Part shown: positions 17,331 to 26,076 of the stretch, one piece after another
How positions within the stretch are numbered: the stretch's first letter is position 1
Layout of the letters: every line of letters begins with the position of its first letter
DNA from: LMUY01 sp965199095
Lineage (GTDB): Bacteria > Pseudomonadota > Alphaproteobacteria > Acetobacterales > Acetobacteraceae
Assembly: GCA_965199095.1 (NCBI GenBank)
Contig: CBDAQM010000002.1
Coordinates: 62,001 to 126,000 of the forward strand
Direction: 5' to 3'
DNA: 64,000 nucleotides
The notes under the pieces: generated by a model
Database searches by the model: none
Told to the model about the DNA's origin: nothing
Seen by the model: only the letters and a program-made list of their open reading frames with translations
Position numbers and translations under genes: made by a program

Positions 17331-17957
17331 ATGGCGCCGCTTGCTGATCCCATGGTCCTGGCGGTGCGGCGGGCGTTGCTGGAGCGGGAGGAGATGACGC
17401 CGTTGCGGGAGTTTGCCGCCGGCATCCGCGCTGTCCATGGCCCCACGCCCGATTTCGACCCGGCGGATGGCGGCGTTGCCGCCCGTTTGCTGCTGCTGCT
17501 GGAGACGCCGGGCACGGCCATCAGCAAGACCGGCTTCGTCTCCGCCGACAACCCGACCGGGACGGCGGGCAACCTGCGGCGGTTCTTCGCTGAAGCCGGG
17601 ATCGAGCGGCGGGATGTGGCATTGTGGAACGCGGTGCCGTTCGTGATCCACACCGGCGGCCCGAACCGGGCGCCGCGGATGGCGGAAATCCGGCCCGGCC
17701 TGACCTGGGTGCCGCGGCTGCTCCCGCTGCTGCCGCGACTGTGCTGCGTTGTCCTGTCCGGCCGGGTGGCCGGTCTGGCGGAGCCGCTGGTCCAGGCAAA
17801 CCGGCCCGACCTGCCGGTGATCCGGGTGCCGCATCCAAGCCCTATCTATGTCTGCACCAATCCTGCCATCCCTCGCCGCATCGTCGATGGCCTTCGGGAA
17901 GCAGGAAATTTGTGCAACGCACAATTTTCTCTTGCACGAGGAGCCGGACTGTCCTAG
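17331..17957 (+). CDS. Uracil-DNA glycosylase family protein
   Basis: A 208-residue protein with the uracil-DNA glycosylase-like alpha/beta fold. LLLLETPG is followed by an Asn-rich loop (SADNPTGTAGNLRRFF) and VALWNAVPF. The C-terminal VPHPSP matches the HPSP motif that contacts the minor groove in this superfamily. It probably acts in base-excision repair, or is one of the superfamily members without proven glycosylase activity. The motif A catalytic Asp of classical UDG is not obvious, so the activity is uncertain. ATG 17331 is used. Its 3' end overlaps the promoter of a small RNA gene. Confidence 0.72.
   Translation: MAPLADPMVLAVRRALLEREEMTPLREFAAGIRAVHGPTPDFDPADGGVAARLLLLLETPGTAISKTGFVSADNPTGTAGNLRRFFAEAGIERRDVALWNAVPFVIHTGGPNRAPRMAEIRPGLTWVPRLLPLLPRLCCVVLSGRVAGLAEPLVQANRPDLPVIRVPHPSPIYVCTNPAIPRRIVDGLREAGNLCNAQFSLARGAGLS
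17910..17924. promoter_or_regulatory. Perfect palindrome upstream of the small RNA promoter (possible operator)
   Basis: TTGTGC-AAC-GCACAA lies 7 nt before the -35 box of the sRNA promoter, inside the 3' end of the glycosylase-family gene. The TGC...GCA core is like sites bound by PhaR-type regulators of polyhydroxybutyrate metabolism in alphaproteobacteria. That link is inferred from memory of the motif. Confidence 0.5.
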
Positions 17958-17960
17958 ATT
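17932..17960 (+). promoter_or_regulatory. Sigma-70-type promoter of the small RNA
   Basis: -35 TTGCAC (17932-17937), a 17-nt spacer and -10 TAGATT (17955-17960). Transcription is expected to begin near 17966-17968, exactly where a 5' hairpin starts. Confidence 0.75.
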
Positions 17961-17966
17961 GGCTGT

Positions 17967-18048
17967 GTAGCGAGGCTACCGCCTCCCTACATTCTTGGAC
18001 GTTTCCTCCCTAAACTTGGCGGTGCCTATGGTGCCGCCTTCTTTTTTT
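17967..18048 (+). ncRNA. Small regulatory RNA, probable suhB/MmgR (alpha-r8) family
   Basis: A transcript of about 80 nt is predicted between a good promoter and an intrinsic terminator, with no reading frame. A 5' hairpin GTAGC-GAG-GCTAC (17967-17979) is followed by an unpaired stretch with two CCTCCC tracts (17982-17987 and 18005-18010) that could pair with Shine-Dalgarno sequences. The central TTGGACGTTTCCTCCCT resembles my recollection of the conserved core of the alphaproteobacterial suhB/MmgR trans-acting sRNAs. MmgR in Sinorhizobium is of similar length and affects polyhydroxybutyrate storage. Promoter, size and terminator are seen directly; the family name is from pattern memory. Confidence 0.72.
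18018..18048 (+). terminator. Rho-independent terminator of the small RNA
   Basis: GGCGGTGCC-TAT-GGTGCCGCC (9-bp stem, two G-U pairs) followed by TTCTTTTTTT. It ends the small RNA and probably also read-through from the glycosylase-family gene. Confidence 0.88.
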
Positions 18049-18186
18049 GAGGCCCAAGTCAAGCATAGTTCCCGCGCCGACACAAGACTGTAACTGGTAT
18101 TTATTTGATGCCGCGCAAACGGGAAACCCGTTGCCGTGCTGCGGCGGTGGGCTAGCGTGGTGATCGCCACAGACCGAGGGCGGCCG

Positions 18187-19797
18187 ATGTATCCAGACCC
18201 GCGCAGCCACCGTCCGCTGATCATGGGGCGCAACGGCGCAGTCGGCGCCAACCATCCGCTGGCGGCACAAGCAGGGTTGGACATTTTGCGTGCCGGCGGC
18301 AATGCCGTCGATGCAGCCATCGCCATCGCACTCACACTCGGCGTTGTCGAACCAATGATGTCCGGCCTCGGCGGCGACGGGTTCTACCATGTCCATGTCG
18401 CGGCGACAGGAGCGGCGCTCGTGTACAACGGCACTGGCCCCGCGCCCCGCGCCGCCACCCCGGACGCGTTCAAGGGCGGCATGGCCATACGGGGCGCCCG
18501 CAGCGTCTCGGTGCCATGCTCGCTGGCTGCGCTGGGCGCCATGCATGCGGCACATGGCCGGACCACCTGGCCGACCCTGGTTGCACCGGCGATCAGGCAC
18601 GCCGCGGAGGGTTTTGCCGCGACCCACGGCTATCGCCATTTCGCCTTGGAGAACCAAGGGTGCTTGGCTGCCGACCCTCGCAGCCGCGTGGTTTTCCTGG
18701 CGGACGGCGCCGTTCCATCCTTGTCCGCGCTGATCCGCCAACCCGACCTTGCGGCCACGCTGACGGCCATTGCCGATGAGGGGCCGGACAGCTTGTATCG
18801 CGGGCTGCTCGCGCAGCGGTTCGCCGCCGGTCTGCGGGACGCAGGCACTCTGGTCGCCGAAGCAGACCTGGCCGCGTGCCAATGCGAAACCGTGGCGCCG
18901 CTTGCCATCGCATACCGTGGCTATGAGGTGCGGCAGACGCCGCCGAACTCGACCGGATTCACGATGCTGCAGATGCTGCGCATCATCGAGCAGTTCGACG
19001 TTGCGGCCCTGTCACCGGGTGAGCGGATCCATGTCCTGGTCGAAGCCAAGAAACGCGCCTTCCTGGACCGCGAGCGCTACGGAGCCGACCCGCGCTTCGC
19101 CACCATCCCCGTCGAGCACCTGTTGTCCGATGCCGTCGCGTCGGCGCATGCCGCCGCCATCTCCCTGGATCAGGCGGCGGATTTGCCCCTCGACCTGGGC
19201 GAAACGGCTGACGGGGACACGACGTATTTCTGTGTGGTCGACGCGGAGGGCAACGCGGTGTCCGGCATTCAAAGCATCAACTCCGCCTTCGGGTCCGGCG
19301 TCACGGCCGGCGACACAGGCATCCTGCTCAACAACCGGATGGCGTATTGGCACCTCGATCCCCGCCATCCCAACCGGCTGCAGCCCGGCAAGCGCGTGCG
19401 GCACACGATGAACGCGCCCATGGTGTTCCGCGACGGCCGGTTGTGGGGCGTGCTCGGGACGCCCGGCGCCGACAACCAAGTGCAAGTGAATGTGCAGGTG
19501 CTGACCGCAATGCTGGATTTGGACCTCGACCCGCAGACGGCGATCGAACTGCCGCGCTGGACCAGCAGCCAGGTTGGCCAAGGCGCCAATTGGCCGCATG
19601 ACGGCGACGGCGTGCTGACCATCGAACAGGATGTCGGCAGCGATGTGCTGGCCGACCTGGAACGGCGCGGCCATCGGCTGAAGCCGGTCGGCCATTTGGA
19701 AGGACCCTGTGCGATGCAGGCGATCCGGGTCATGCCGAACGGCGTCCGGATGGCTGCCTCCGACACGCGACGGGATGGTTGGGCGGGAGCATACTGA
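18187..19797 (+). CDS. Gamma-glutamyltransferase family protein (Ntn hydrolase)
   Basis: A 536-residue Ntn-hydrolase of the gamma-glutamyltranspeptidase family, which self-cleaves to expose a catalytic Thr and acts on gamma-glutamyl compounds such as glutathione or on cephalosporin-like side chains. GRNGAVGANHPLAAQAGLDI and EPMMSGLGGDGFYHV are the conserved N-terminal blocks. The nucleophile is the second Thr of GDTTYFCVVD (about residue 345). No signal peptide is evident, so it may be cytoplasmic, unlike periplasmic GGT. ATG 18187 has GAGGG upstream. The stop overlaps the start of a thioesterase gene by one base (TGATG), indicating coupled translation. Confidence 0.9.
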   Translation: MYPDPRSHRPLIMGRNGAVGANHPLAAQAGLDILRAGGNAVDAAIAIALTLGVVEPMMSGLGGDGFYHVHVAATGAALVYNGTGPAPRAATPDAFKGGMAIRGARSVSVPCSLAALGAMHAAHGRTTWPTLVAPAIRHAAEGFAATHGYRHFALENQGCLAADPRSRVVFLADGAVPSLSALIRQPDLAATLTAIADEGPDSLYRGLLAQRFAAGLRDAGTLVAEADLAACQCETVAPLAIAYRGYEVRQTPPNSTGFTMLQMLRIIEQFDVAALSPGERIHVLVEAKKRAFLDRERYGADPRFATIPVEHLLSDAVASAHAAAISLDQAADLPLDLGETADGDTTYFCVVDAEGNAVSGIQSINSAFGSGVTAGDTGILLNNRMAYWHLDPRHPNRLQPGKRVRHTMNAPMVFRDGRLWGVLGTPGADNQVQVNVQVLTAMLDLDLDPQTAIELPRWTSSQVGQGANWPHDGDGVLTIEQDVGSDVLADLERRGHRLKPVGHLEGPCAMQAIRVMPNGVRMAASDTRRDGWAGAY

Positions 19798-20252
19798 TGG
19801 CAGGTGAGGATCGTTCGGCGATGGCCGTTCCGGACGGATGGGAGCGGCTTCCGACCCAGGCGTTCGGGGCCCATGTCGGGCCGTTCTACCGCCCGCCGGG
19901 TGGCGGCGCGACGTTCTGCGGCTTCCTGGCCGACGAGCGGCACGGCAACAAACGGGGCGTCGTGCACGGCGGCATGCTCGCCACCGCCTTCGACGTGGCG
20001 ATGGGCAATGCGAGTTGGACCGCGTCCGACCAGCGGCCGAACGCCACCGTGCAACTCACCGTGCAATATGTCGGCGCCTTGCAACTCGGGGAGTTCGCGT
20101 CGATCCGAACGGAGGTCGTCCGGGCAACCCGCAGCCTCGTCTTCGTCCGCGGCGTCATGACGGTTGGCGACCGCATCGTGGCCACAGCCGACGGGGTCTG
20201 GAAAATCCTGGTGTGGCGCGGGGAGCCGTTCGTGCCGCCTGGGCCGGCGTAG
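19797..20252 (+). CDS. PaaI-family hotdog thioesterase
   Basis: A 151-residue hotdog-fold protein. The active-site block VVHGGMLATAFDVAMG and the strand LTVQYVGAL match the PaaI/YdiI thioesterase group, which hydrolyses acyl-CoA or aryl-CoA thioesters. It is translationally coupled to the gamma-glutamyltransferase gene, though no obvious pathway joins the two. The natural substrate cannot be told from sequence. Confidence 0.88.
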   Translation: MAGEDRSAMAVPDGWERLPTQAFGAHVGPFYRPPGGGATFCGFLADERHGNKRGVVHGGMLATAFDVAMGNASWTASDQRPNATVQLTVQYVGALQLGEFASIRTEVVRATRSLVFVRGVMTVGDRIVATADGVWKILVWRGEPFVPPGPA

Positions 20253-20348
20253 CGGCAACCAGCGCCCTGTCGCATCCCTGGCACGGTGGTATTCCCAAGC
20301 GCCCCGATCAGCCCATAGTGCCGCGGAGATCATCAGGAGGTTGGTGAC

Positions 20349-21059
20349 ATGCGCCGTCGTAACCTGCTTGCGGCAAGTGGCGTGCTCGCGTCCGGGCTGG
20401 TTCGGGCGCAGCCAGCCAGTTCGGTCGATGTGCTGCTGGTGCTCGCCATCGACATCTCCCGCTCCGTCACCGATGAGGAGGCCATCCTGCAACGCGAAGG
20501 CTACCGCAGCGCCATCATCGACCCCGGGGTGCAGGCCGCGATTGTCGGCGGGTCGCTGGGGGCGATCGCAGTCGCGTACATCGAATGGGCCAGCTACGAG
20601 TTCCAGGACCTGGTCATTCCGTGGACGCGGATCGGCAGCCCGGCGGATGCGCAGGCCTGGGCGGACCGGTTGGAGCGCAGTCCGCGGCAGAGCATGTCCT
20701 GGACCAGCATCTCCGGCGCGCTGGCCTTCTCCGGGCGCTTGCTGGCGTCCAGCCCGTTCCAGGGGACGCGGCGGGTGATCGACGTGTCCGGCGACGGGGC
20801 AAACAACAACGGTCCCCCCGCCGAAGACGAGCGCGACAGGCTGGTGGCAGCCGGCGTCACGATCAACGGCCTGCCCATCATCAACCGCCATCCGCGGTTC
20901 GGCCGCCTGGAACTGGACGTCGACAAATACTACGAGGCGTCGGTGGTCGGCGGCGAGGGCGCCTTCCTCATCGTGGCGCAGGATTTCACCGACTTCGCCA
21001 ACGCCATCAAGCGCAAGCTGATCCAGGAGATCGCGGGCTCACCCCCGCTTGCCGGCTAA
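20349..21059 (+). CDS. DUF1194 protein with von Willebrand factor A-like domain, exported
   Basis: A 236-residue exported protein. The N-terminus MRRRNLLAASGVLASGLVRA is a cleavable signal with a twin-Arg-like run. The mature protein is a single DUF1194 domain related to VWA folds, with a MIDAS-type metal site DISRSV (DxSxS) at about residues 34-39 and a second acidic loop VSGDGANNN. Such proteins probably bind ligands through a divalent ion in the periplasm; no activity is known. It stands 97 nt after the thioesterase. Confidence 0.85.
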   Translation: MRRRNLLAASGVLASGLVRAQPASSVDVLLVLAIDISRSVTDEEAILQREGYRSAIIDPGVQAAIVGGSLGAIAVAYIEWASYEFQDLVIPWTRIGSPADAQAWADRLERSPRQSMSWTSISGALAFSGRLLASSPFQGTRRVIDVSGDGANNNGPPAEDERDRLVAAGVTINGLPIINRHPRFGRLELDVDKYYEASVVGGEGAFLIVAQDFTDFANAIKRKLIQEIAGSPPLAG

Positions 21060-21100
21060 TCTTCCGCTTGGAATGGGATCACTGGAATTCGGGGTGCATG

Positions 21101-21619
21101 ATGAACCGGCAGCTGCAATTCGACGCACATTGGCGACGGCCAGCCTATGCCTTGCCCATCGCGATCTGCTCGGCGCTGATGCTGCTCTCGGCAGGGCGCC
21201 GGCTGCTCGAACTGGCCGGGTTGGTCGTGCATCGCACCGGGCTGTTTTCCGGCGCCTGGCCACTCGCGACGGTCGTTCTGCTTTACTTCCTGCTGCTTGA
21301 GATTCCCGGACGCAAACTCATCCTCGGCGCCAACGCCATCACCCTCAAGAGCTGGTTCGGGACGAGGAGTTTGGCCTGGGCGGACATCAAGGACGTGCAG
21401 CCCGGTGCGGGCGGATGGTTGGCCGTCAACCGGCAATTGCCGGTCGCCGCGCGCCTGGTCGTGCGCGGCACGGCAGACACCATCCCGGTGCGGGACGTGT
21501 TCAGGGCGAGGCGCCAGGACGTGTTCAACCAGGTGCGGAACCATTGGCTGGCAGCGCGCAAAGCAGCGGCCAAGCGGCATCCCGGCCGGCGTGACGACGA
21601 ACCCGACGCATCAGTCTAG
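21101..21619 (+). CDS. Small membrane protein with PH-like domain
   Basis: A 172-residue protein with two membrane helices near the N-terminus (about residues 16-35 and 46-65), followed by a cytoplasmic beta-rich region of bacterial PH type (ILGANAITLKSWFGTRSLAW, then ADIKDV). The C-terminal tail is Arg/Lys-rich. Two ATGs occur in tandem (21098 and 21101); GGGG lies just upstream. The function of such proteins is unknown. It follows the DUF1194 gene by 41 nt. Confidence 0.65.
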   Translation: MNRQLQFDAHWRRPAYALPIAICSALMLLSAGRRLLELAGLVVHRTGLFSGAWPLATVVLLYFLLLEIPGRKLILGANAITLKSWFGTRSLAWADIKDVQPGAGGWLAVNRQLPVAARLVVRGTADTIPVRDVFRARRQDVFNQVRNHWLAARKAAAKRHPGRRDDEPDASV

Positions 21620-21678
21620 GCCGGTTGGAATCGATCACGGCAAACCGTTCTTGTCGCTCGACGGCGAAAAGGCGCGTC

Positions 21679-22011
21679 CTAATCGACGATGAACAGCTTC
21701 GCCCCCGATTTCGTCGAGGACCGATGTGCGGCATCGCCGAAATCGGACACGGTGTAGCCGCTGCCGGGCCCGAAGGTGAATCGGCGGCCGTCCTTCAATT
21801 CGGTCTCCAATTCCCCTTCCAGCACGTAGATCACGTGGCCGCGGTCGCACCAATGATCGGCGACGTAGCCGGCCGAGTATTCCACGACGCGCATCCGCAC
21901 GTCGCCGTTGTTCAGCGTGCGCCACAGCGCCATGCCGGGCTCGCCTCTGTGCTCGGTCGCCGGAAGGTTGTCCCACTCGACCTTGGTGAATGCGAGCGCT
22001 GGTAACTTCAT
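21679..22011 (-). CDS. DHCW-motif cupin-fold protein
   Basis: A 110-residue single cupin barrel. The block ADHWCDRGHVIYVLEGELET carries the aromatic/His/Cys variant of cupin motif 1 that names the DHCW-motif cupin group. PGSGYTVSDFGDAAHRS matches motif 2 with one His. Few classical metal ligands remain, so enzymatic activity is doubtful. It lies just downstream of the chloride channel gene (26-nt gap, same strand). Confidence 0.82.
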   Translation of the reverse strand: MKLPALAFTKVEWDNLPATEHRGEPGMALWRTLNNGDVRMRVVEYSAGYVADHWCDRGHVIYVLEGELETELKDGRRFTFGPGSGYTVSDFGDAAHRSSTKSGAKLFIVD

Positions 22012-22037
22012 GGGTGCGATGTCCTTGGGTGATGCGA

Positions 22038-23393
22038 TCAGGCGCTCGGACCGGGCTTTGCGTCCAGGCCGATGCTGCGGACGGTTTCCGCGTTGATGAA
22101 ATTATGCGCCAGTGCGTGGTAGACGCCCTCGTGGCACACCAGCCGCGACACGGCGAAGCCGATTAAGGACGTGAGCATCAGCGGGACGACCAGCGCGTGG
22201 TCGTTGGTCATCTCCGTCACGATGACGAAGGCGGTGATCGGCGCCTGCACCACGCCGGAAAAATAACCGACCATGCCGAGCACGATCAGCGCCTGCATCG
22301 GGGCGCCGGGCAACAGCCAGGCGACATTGGCGCCCAGCCCGGCGCCCACCGCCAGCGACGGGGCGAAGATGCCACCGGGAATGCCGCTGATCGATGACGC
22401 AGTGGTCGCCAGCAGCTTGAGGATGCCGAACGAGGCCGGCATCACCCCATCGCCTTGCACCAGCGCCCGCGCCTGCGCATAGCCGGTCCCGAACACGGTG
22501 TCGCCGGACAGCCAGCCGCACAGGGCGACGAACAGGCCGCAGCAGGCCGCGAACACCACCGGGTGCTGGTTGACCACCGTCCCCAGCCGCCCGCGCAGGC
22601 CGCCGCCGAACAGGATCAGCACGCGGCTGAACCCGCCGCCCAGCAGCCCGCCGGCAACGCCCAGCAGCGGCACCGCCAGCCAGCCCTGCACCGAGCCGCC
22701 GAGCACGGCGTGGGTCGTGCCGAAATAGGTGTAGTCGCCTTGCAGCGCCAGCGAGGTCAGGCCCGCCGCGATCACCCCGCCGATAATGGTCCCGCTGGCG
22801 CCGACCTCGAAGGACCGGCTCATCTCCTCGATGCCGAACACGATGCCGGCCAGCGGGGTGTTGAACGCGGCGGACACGCCGGCACTGGCGCCGGCCAGGA
22901 TCAAGCCCGGTTGCCGCCGCGGCGACAGCCGGCCGACCGCGAACATGATGGAGGCGCCGACCTGCACGGTCGGCCCTTCCCGCCCGATCGAACCGCCGCA
23001 CAACAGGCCGATCAGCAGGAGTATGGTCTTGCCGATTGCGATCCGGACCGACACCAGCCGCTCGCGCGTTGCAAGCCCCTGGAGCTGCCGGGCGGCGATC
23101 GCCTGCGGGATGCCGCTGCCGCCGGAATTGGGGAAGAACCGCCGCGACACCCAGCTCGACAACGCGAAGCCCAACGGCGTGAGCAGGAAGGCGGCATAGG
23201 GGAGCTGCACCAGCAAGGCGGCGAACAGCCCGCCGGCCTGGTCCGCCAGCGCCGCGATCCCGAACGCCGCGGCGCCGATCACGATACCCCCCAGCACGAA
23301 CACGCCACGCCGCCGCCATCGCAGCAGCGCGACCCGCATGCGCCGGGCTTGCCTGGCCTTGATCTGAAACGAGCTAGGAAGCAGGCGTGCCAT
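22038..23393 (-). CDS. ClC-type chloride channel or H+/Cl- exchanger
   Basis: A 451-residue polytopic membrane protein of the ClC family. Three anion-pathway signatures are intact: GGSGIPQA, GREGP with the gating Glu, and GGIFAPSLAVGAGLG. A Tyr in the late helix region (EGVYHALAHN tail) is less certain. The gating Glu suggests a transporter-like exchanger, but the proton Glu was not located. ATG 23393 overlaps the stop of the glycosyltransferase gene (TGATG). Longer frames upstream are antisense-like and low in homology. Confidence 0.92.
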   Translation of the reverse strand: MARLLPSSFQIKARQARRMRVALLRWRRRGVFVLGGIVIGAAAFGIAALADQAGGLFAALLVQLPYAAFLLTPLGFALSSWVSRRFFPNSGGSGIPQAIAARQLQGLATRERLVSVRIAIGKTILLLIGLLCGGSIGREGPTVQVGASIMFAVGRLSPRRQPGLILAGASAGVSAAFNTPLAGIVFGIEEMSRSFEVGASGTIIGGVIAAGLTSLALQGDYTYFGTTHAVLGGSVQGWLAVPLLGVAGGLLGGGFSRVLILFGGGLRGRLGTVVNQHPVVFAACCGLFVALCGWLSGDTVFGTGYAQARALVQGDGVMPASFGILKLLATTASSISGIPGGIFAPSLAVGAGLGANVAWLLPGAPMQALIVLGMVGYFSGVVQAPITAFVIVTEMTNDHALVVPLMLTSLIGFAVSRLVCHEGVYHALAHNFINAETVRSIGLDAKPGPSA

Positions 23394-24454
23394 CACGCGC
23401 GATGAAGCCAGCCGGCAAGTTGCTTGGCAAGCGCCGTCGCGCTGTCCTGCCACCCGGCGTCGGCCGGCGCGGGCCTGGATGGCGGCGGATCGGCCACCAG
23501 GCTGGTGATCGCCGCGGCCAAGGCGGCTGGCTCCGGCTCGCACAGCCGGGCGAGCGGCGAGCCGGCCAACTGCTCCGCCAACCCGCCGACGCGCGTCGCC
23601 ACGATCCAGCGCCCGGCGGCGAGTGCCGCGGCGGCCACCCCGCTCTGGCTGGCTTCACGGTGGGACAGCACCAGGGCGTCGGCCCAGCCCAGCAGGGCGC
23701 CGACCTCGTCCTCCGGCACCCACCGGTTCTCCACGGTGACGCCGGGCAGCCGGCGCAGCGCGTCCAACACGGCGCTTTCCGGCCCGGCGCCGACGACGCG
23801 CAGCTCCACGCCGGGCACGCGCGGCATGGCGGCGGCGAGCAGGTCCAGCCCCTTATAGGGCAACAGCCGGCCGAAGCTCAGCAGCCGCAAGCGCCCGCCA
23901 TGGCCCATGGGCCGGCTGCCACCAGGCCCATACGACAGCGGCGACAGCCGGCTGGTGAAAAGCGGCCGGCCGGCGGCGATGGGGGCGAGTTGTGCGGCGA
24001 CATGGCTGCTCAGCGCCACCAGCGCGTCCGCGTGGCGCAGCAGCCGACGTTGCAGCACCGCCTGCATCGGCAGGATATCCCCGGGGTGCAGCGTCGCATC
24101 ATGCACGGCCACGGCATAGGGCACGCCAGCCCGGCGCAGCGCCACCGCCATCAGCAGGTCGAGCGGGGCGGGCATGGCGCACAGCGCGCCATCCAACCGC
24201 AGCGGCTGCAGGCGGCGGGCCAAGGCCGGGCCCTGCCACGGGATGCTGCCAAGACGCCACGCCCATCCGGCCAGGCCGGCATAGGTCGCCACGGGCAGAT
24301 CGCAGTCCGGCAGGCCGCGCGCCATGATCTCCGCCCCCTGCGACAGCGACAGCACGACCGTTACACCGGGGACACGCCGCAACGCGCGCGCCAGTTCGAG
24401 GGCGTAGCGCGGGCCGGCCCCGCGGCGGCCCCACTGCCACACCAGCAGCCTCAT
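23393..24454 (-). CDS. Glycosyltransferase, GT-B fold (family 4-like)
   Basis: A 353-residue retaining glycosyltransferase. The C-terminal Rossmann half has LLSFGRLLPYKGLDLL (the sugar-nucleotide loop) and LGWADALVLSHREASQSG, corresponding to the EX7E region of GT4 enzymes, followed by VATRVGGLAEQL. The N-terminal acceptor domain starts MRLLVWQWGRRGAGPRYALE. It overlaps the next upstream glycosyltransferase by four bases (ATGA) and the ClC gene downstream. Donor and acceptor sugars are unknown. Confidence 0.88.
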   Translation of the reverse strand: MRLLVWQWGRRGAGPRYALELARALRRVPGVTVVLSLSQGAEIMARGLPDCDLPVATYAGLAGWAWRLGSIPWQGPALARRLQPLRLDGALCAMPAPLDLLMAVALRRAGVPYAVAVHDATLHPGDILPMQAVLQRRLLRHADALVALSSHVAAQLAPIAAGRPLFTSRLSPLSYGPGGSRPMGHGGRLRLLSFGRLLPYKGLDLLAAAMPRVPGVELRVVGAGPESAVLDALRRLPGVTVENRWVPEDEVGALLGWADALVLSHREASQSGVAAAALAAGRWIVATRVGGLAEQLAGSPLARLCEPEPAALAAAITSLVADPPPSRPAPADAGWQDSATALAKQLAGWLHRA

Positions 24455-25695
24455 AGGCCGATATCGCGCAACGCGGCGGCCAGCGGCGCTGAACCCAACA
24501 GCCGCCGCGCCGCCGCCTGCGCCCGGATGCCCATCGCGGTGCGCGCTGCCGCGTCATCCGCGAGCCGTCGCAGATGGGCGGCCGCTGCGCCGATATCGGC
24601 GTCGGCCCACACCGCACCCGGCGCCTGGAACACGCCGCGGGGATCGACGGCCGGCACCAGGCGGTAGGAGACCAGCGCCGCCGTGTCCGAATCCATGAAA
24701 TCGACGTTCCCCGACCAGTTGGTGGCGACCACCGCCCGGCCCAACAGCATGCCCTCGGCCGGCACCAGGCCAAACCCCTCGCTGCGGTGCAGTGACAGCA
24801 CGATGTCGGCGCACGCGGTCAATGCGTGGTTGTCGGCCAGCGGCAGGGTTCGTGTTTCAAAGCGGATATTCGCCGCACCACGCGCCGCCTCCCGCAGCCG
24901 CTGCAAATCCGGGCCGAAATGCCCGGTGTGGCCGATCTTCATCAGCAGCACGCGGTCCGCCCGGTCGCCGAAGGCTTCGCGATGCGCGGCGATCGCGGCC
25001 AGCGGGTTCTTCCGCTCGAAAGACGAGGCGAGGCTGAAGGAACAGAGCACCACCACCGCGGTGGCCGGCAATCCGAAGGCCTGCCGGTCCAACGCCGCGG
25101 GCGTCGGCGGCCGGGACGCCACGCAGTATGGCACCACCCGCACCCGCCCTGGCAACAACGGCTCCAACGCGGCGGCGGTGAAGCGGGAGGGCGCCCATAC
25201 CTCGTGCACGAACCGCACGCCCGTCGCCCAGTCCGGCGGCGCCACCGGCAACTCCCACGCCCAGCAGCCGATCACCCGGCGTCCGCGCATCAACCCGCGC
25301 GGCAGCCGCAGCAGCGCGGCGGCCACGTGCGGCGCGTTGACGTGCAAGACCAGCGGAGCGCCCGGCGGCGGGGCATCCGCCGGATCCAGGCGGATATCCT
25401 CCGCCTCGCCAGGCAGGCTCAGCCCGGCGCGCATTGGCCAGCCGGGCGCGCCCAGCTCCGCCAGGCCCGCGAGCATGAGGCGTGCGCCCTCGCCCAAGCC
25501 GGAGGCGCGCGCCAACTCCCCCGCGACGATCAGCCCATGGCGGGCGGGCGGCGGCGGCTGCGTCGGGCGCGGCGCCAGCACCGCGGCGCCACGCGCCAGC
25601 AGGGCGCGGCGCGCGTCCGCGGGAAGCAGCCGCCAGGCCCGGTGAAGCGGATGAAGCCCCTGGCCGGAGACGGGGCGGAACGCGAGGGGCGGCAT
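24451..25695 (-). CDS. Glycosyltransferase, GT-B fold (second of a pair)
   Basis: A 414-residue protein. The C-terminal half contains ERKNPLAAIAAHREAFGDRA and ADIVLSLHRSEGFGLVPAEG with the two Glu of the EX7E motif. ATNWSGNVDFMDSDTAALV follows, typical of GT4-like enzymes acting in polysaccharide or glycoprotein assembly. The N-terminal 50 residues are Arg/Ala/Pro-rich and poorly conserved, so the true start may be slightly downstream of 25695. It is first in a coupled three-gene run (two glycosyltransferases, then ClC). Confidence 0.88.
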   Translation of the reverse strand: MPPLAFRPVSGQGLHPLHRAWRLLPADARRALLARGAAVLAPRPTQPPPPARHGLIVAGELARASGLGEGARLMLAGLAELGAPGWPMRAGLSLPGEAEDIRLDPADAPPPGAPLVLHVNAPHVAAALLRLPRGLMRGRRVIGCWAWELPVAPPDWATGVRFVHEVWAPSRFTAAALEPLLPGRVRVVPYCVASRPPTPAALDRQAFGLPATAVVVLCSFSLASSFERKNPLAAIAAHREAFGDRADRVLLMKIGHTGHFGPDLQRLREAARGAANIRFETRTLPLADNHALTACADIVLSLHRSEGFGLVPAEGMLLGRAVVATNWSGNVDFMDSDTAALVSYRLVPAVDPRGVFQAPGAVWADADIGAAAAHLRRLADDAAARTAMGIRAQAAARRLLGSAPLAAALRDIGL

Positions 25696-25755
25696 GACCG
25701 GGTTTTGAGCGCGGCCACGGCGTCCGGCAACCCCGCGCCTGCTGTCAGCCGGTGG

Positions 25756-25974
25756 TCACACCAGGCGCATCACGTCAGCCCAGTAGCTGCCCCATTCCTC
25801 ATTCGCCCATGCCGCATCCTCGTGCATCGCCTGGGCGAAGCAGAACGCCGCGTCGCCGCTGGTCCGCCGCAGGTAGCGCGCCATCGCGGCGGGTGACTGC
25901 GCCGGGTTGGTGGAAAACAACACGCTCGGAATGACCGTCATCGCCTGGGTGGGCTGGTGCTGCGTTACCTGCAT
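25756..25974 (-). CDS. Small hypothetical protein, 72 residues
   Basis: This short frame starts at ATG 25974 with GGAG 8 nt upstream. It encodes a soluble protein ending RTSGDAAFCFAQAMHEDAAW then NEEWGSYWADVMRLV, rich in Trp and acidic residues at its C-terminus. The frame continues to 26073 with an Arg/His-rich segment that is probably untranslated. I recognise no family. A good ribosome site and a compact acidic helical C-terminus favour a real gene. Confidence 0.5.
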   Translation of the reverse strand: MQVTQHQPTQAMTVIPSVLFSTNPAQSPAAMARYLRRTSGDAAFCFAQAMHEDAAWANEEWGSYWADVMRLV

Positions 25975-26076
25975 GCCGGCGGCTCCATCCGTTTGTCTGC
26001 GTCGGAAACTACGCTTGGATGTGTGTCGCAGATGTGGCGCAGACCATGTCAAATGCGACAGATTGCAACGCACCCA

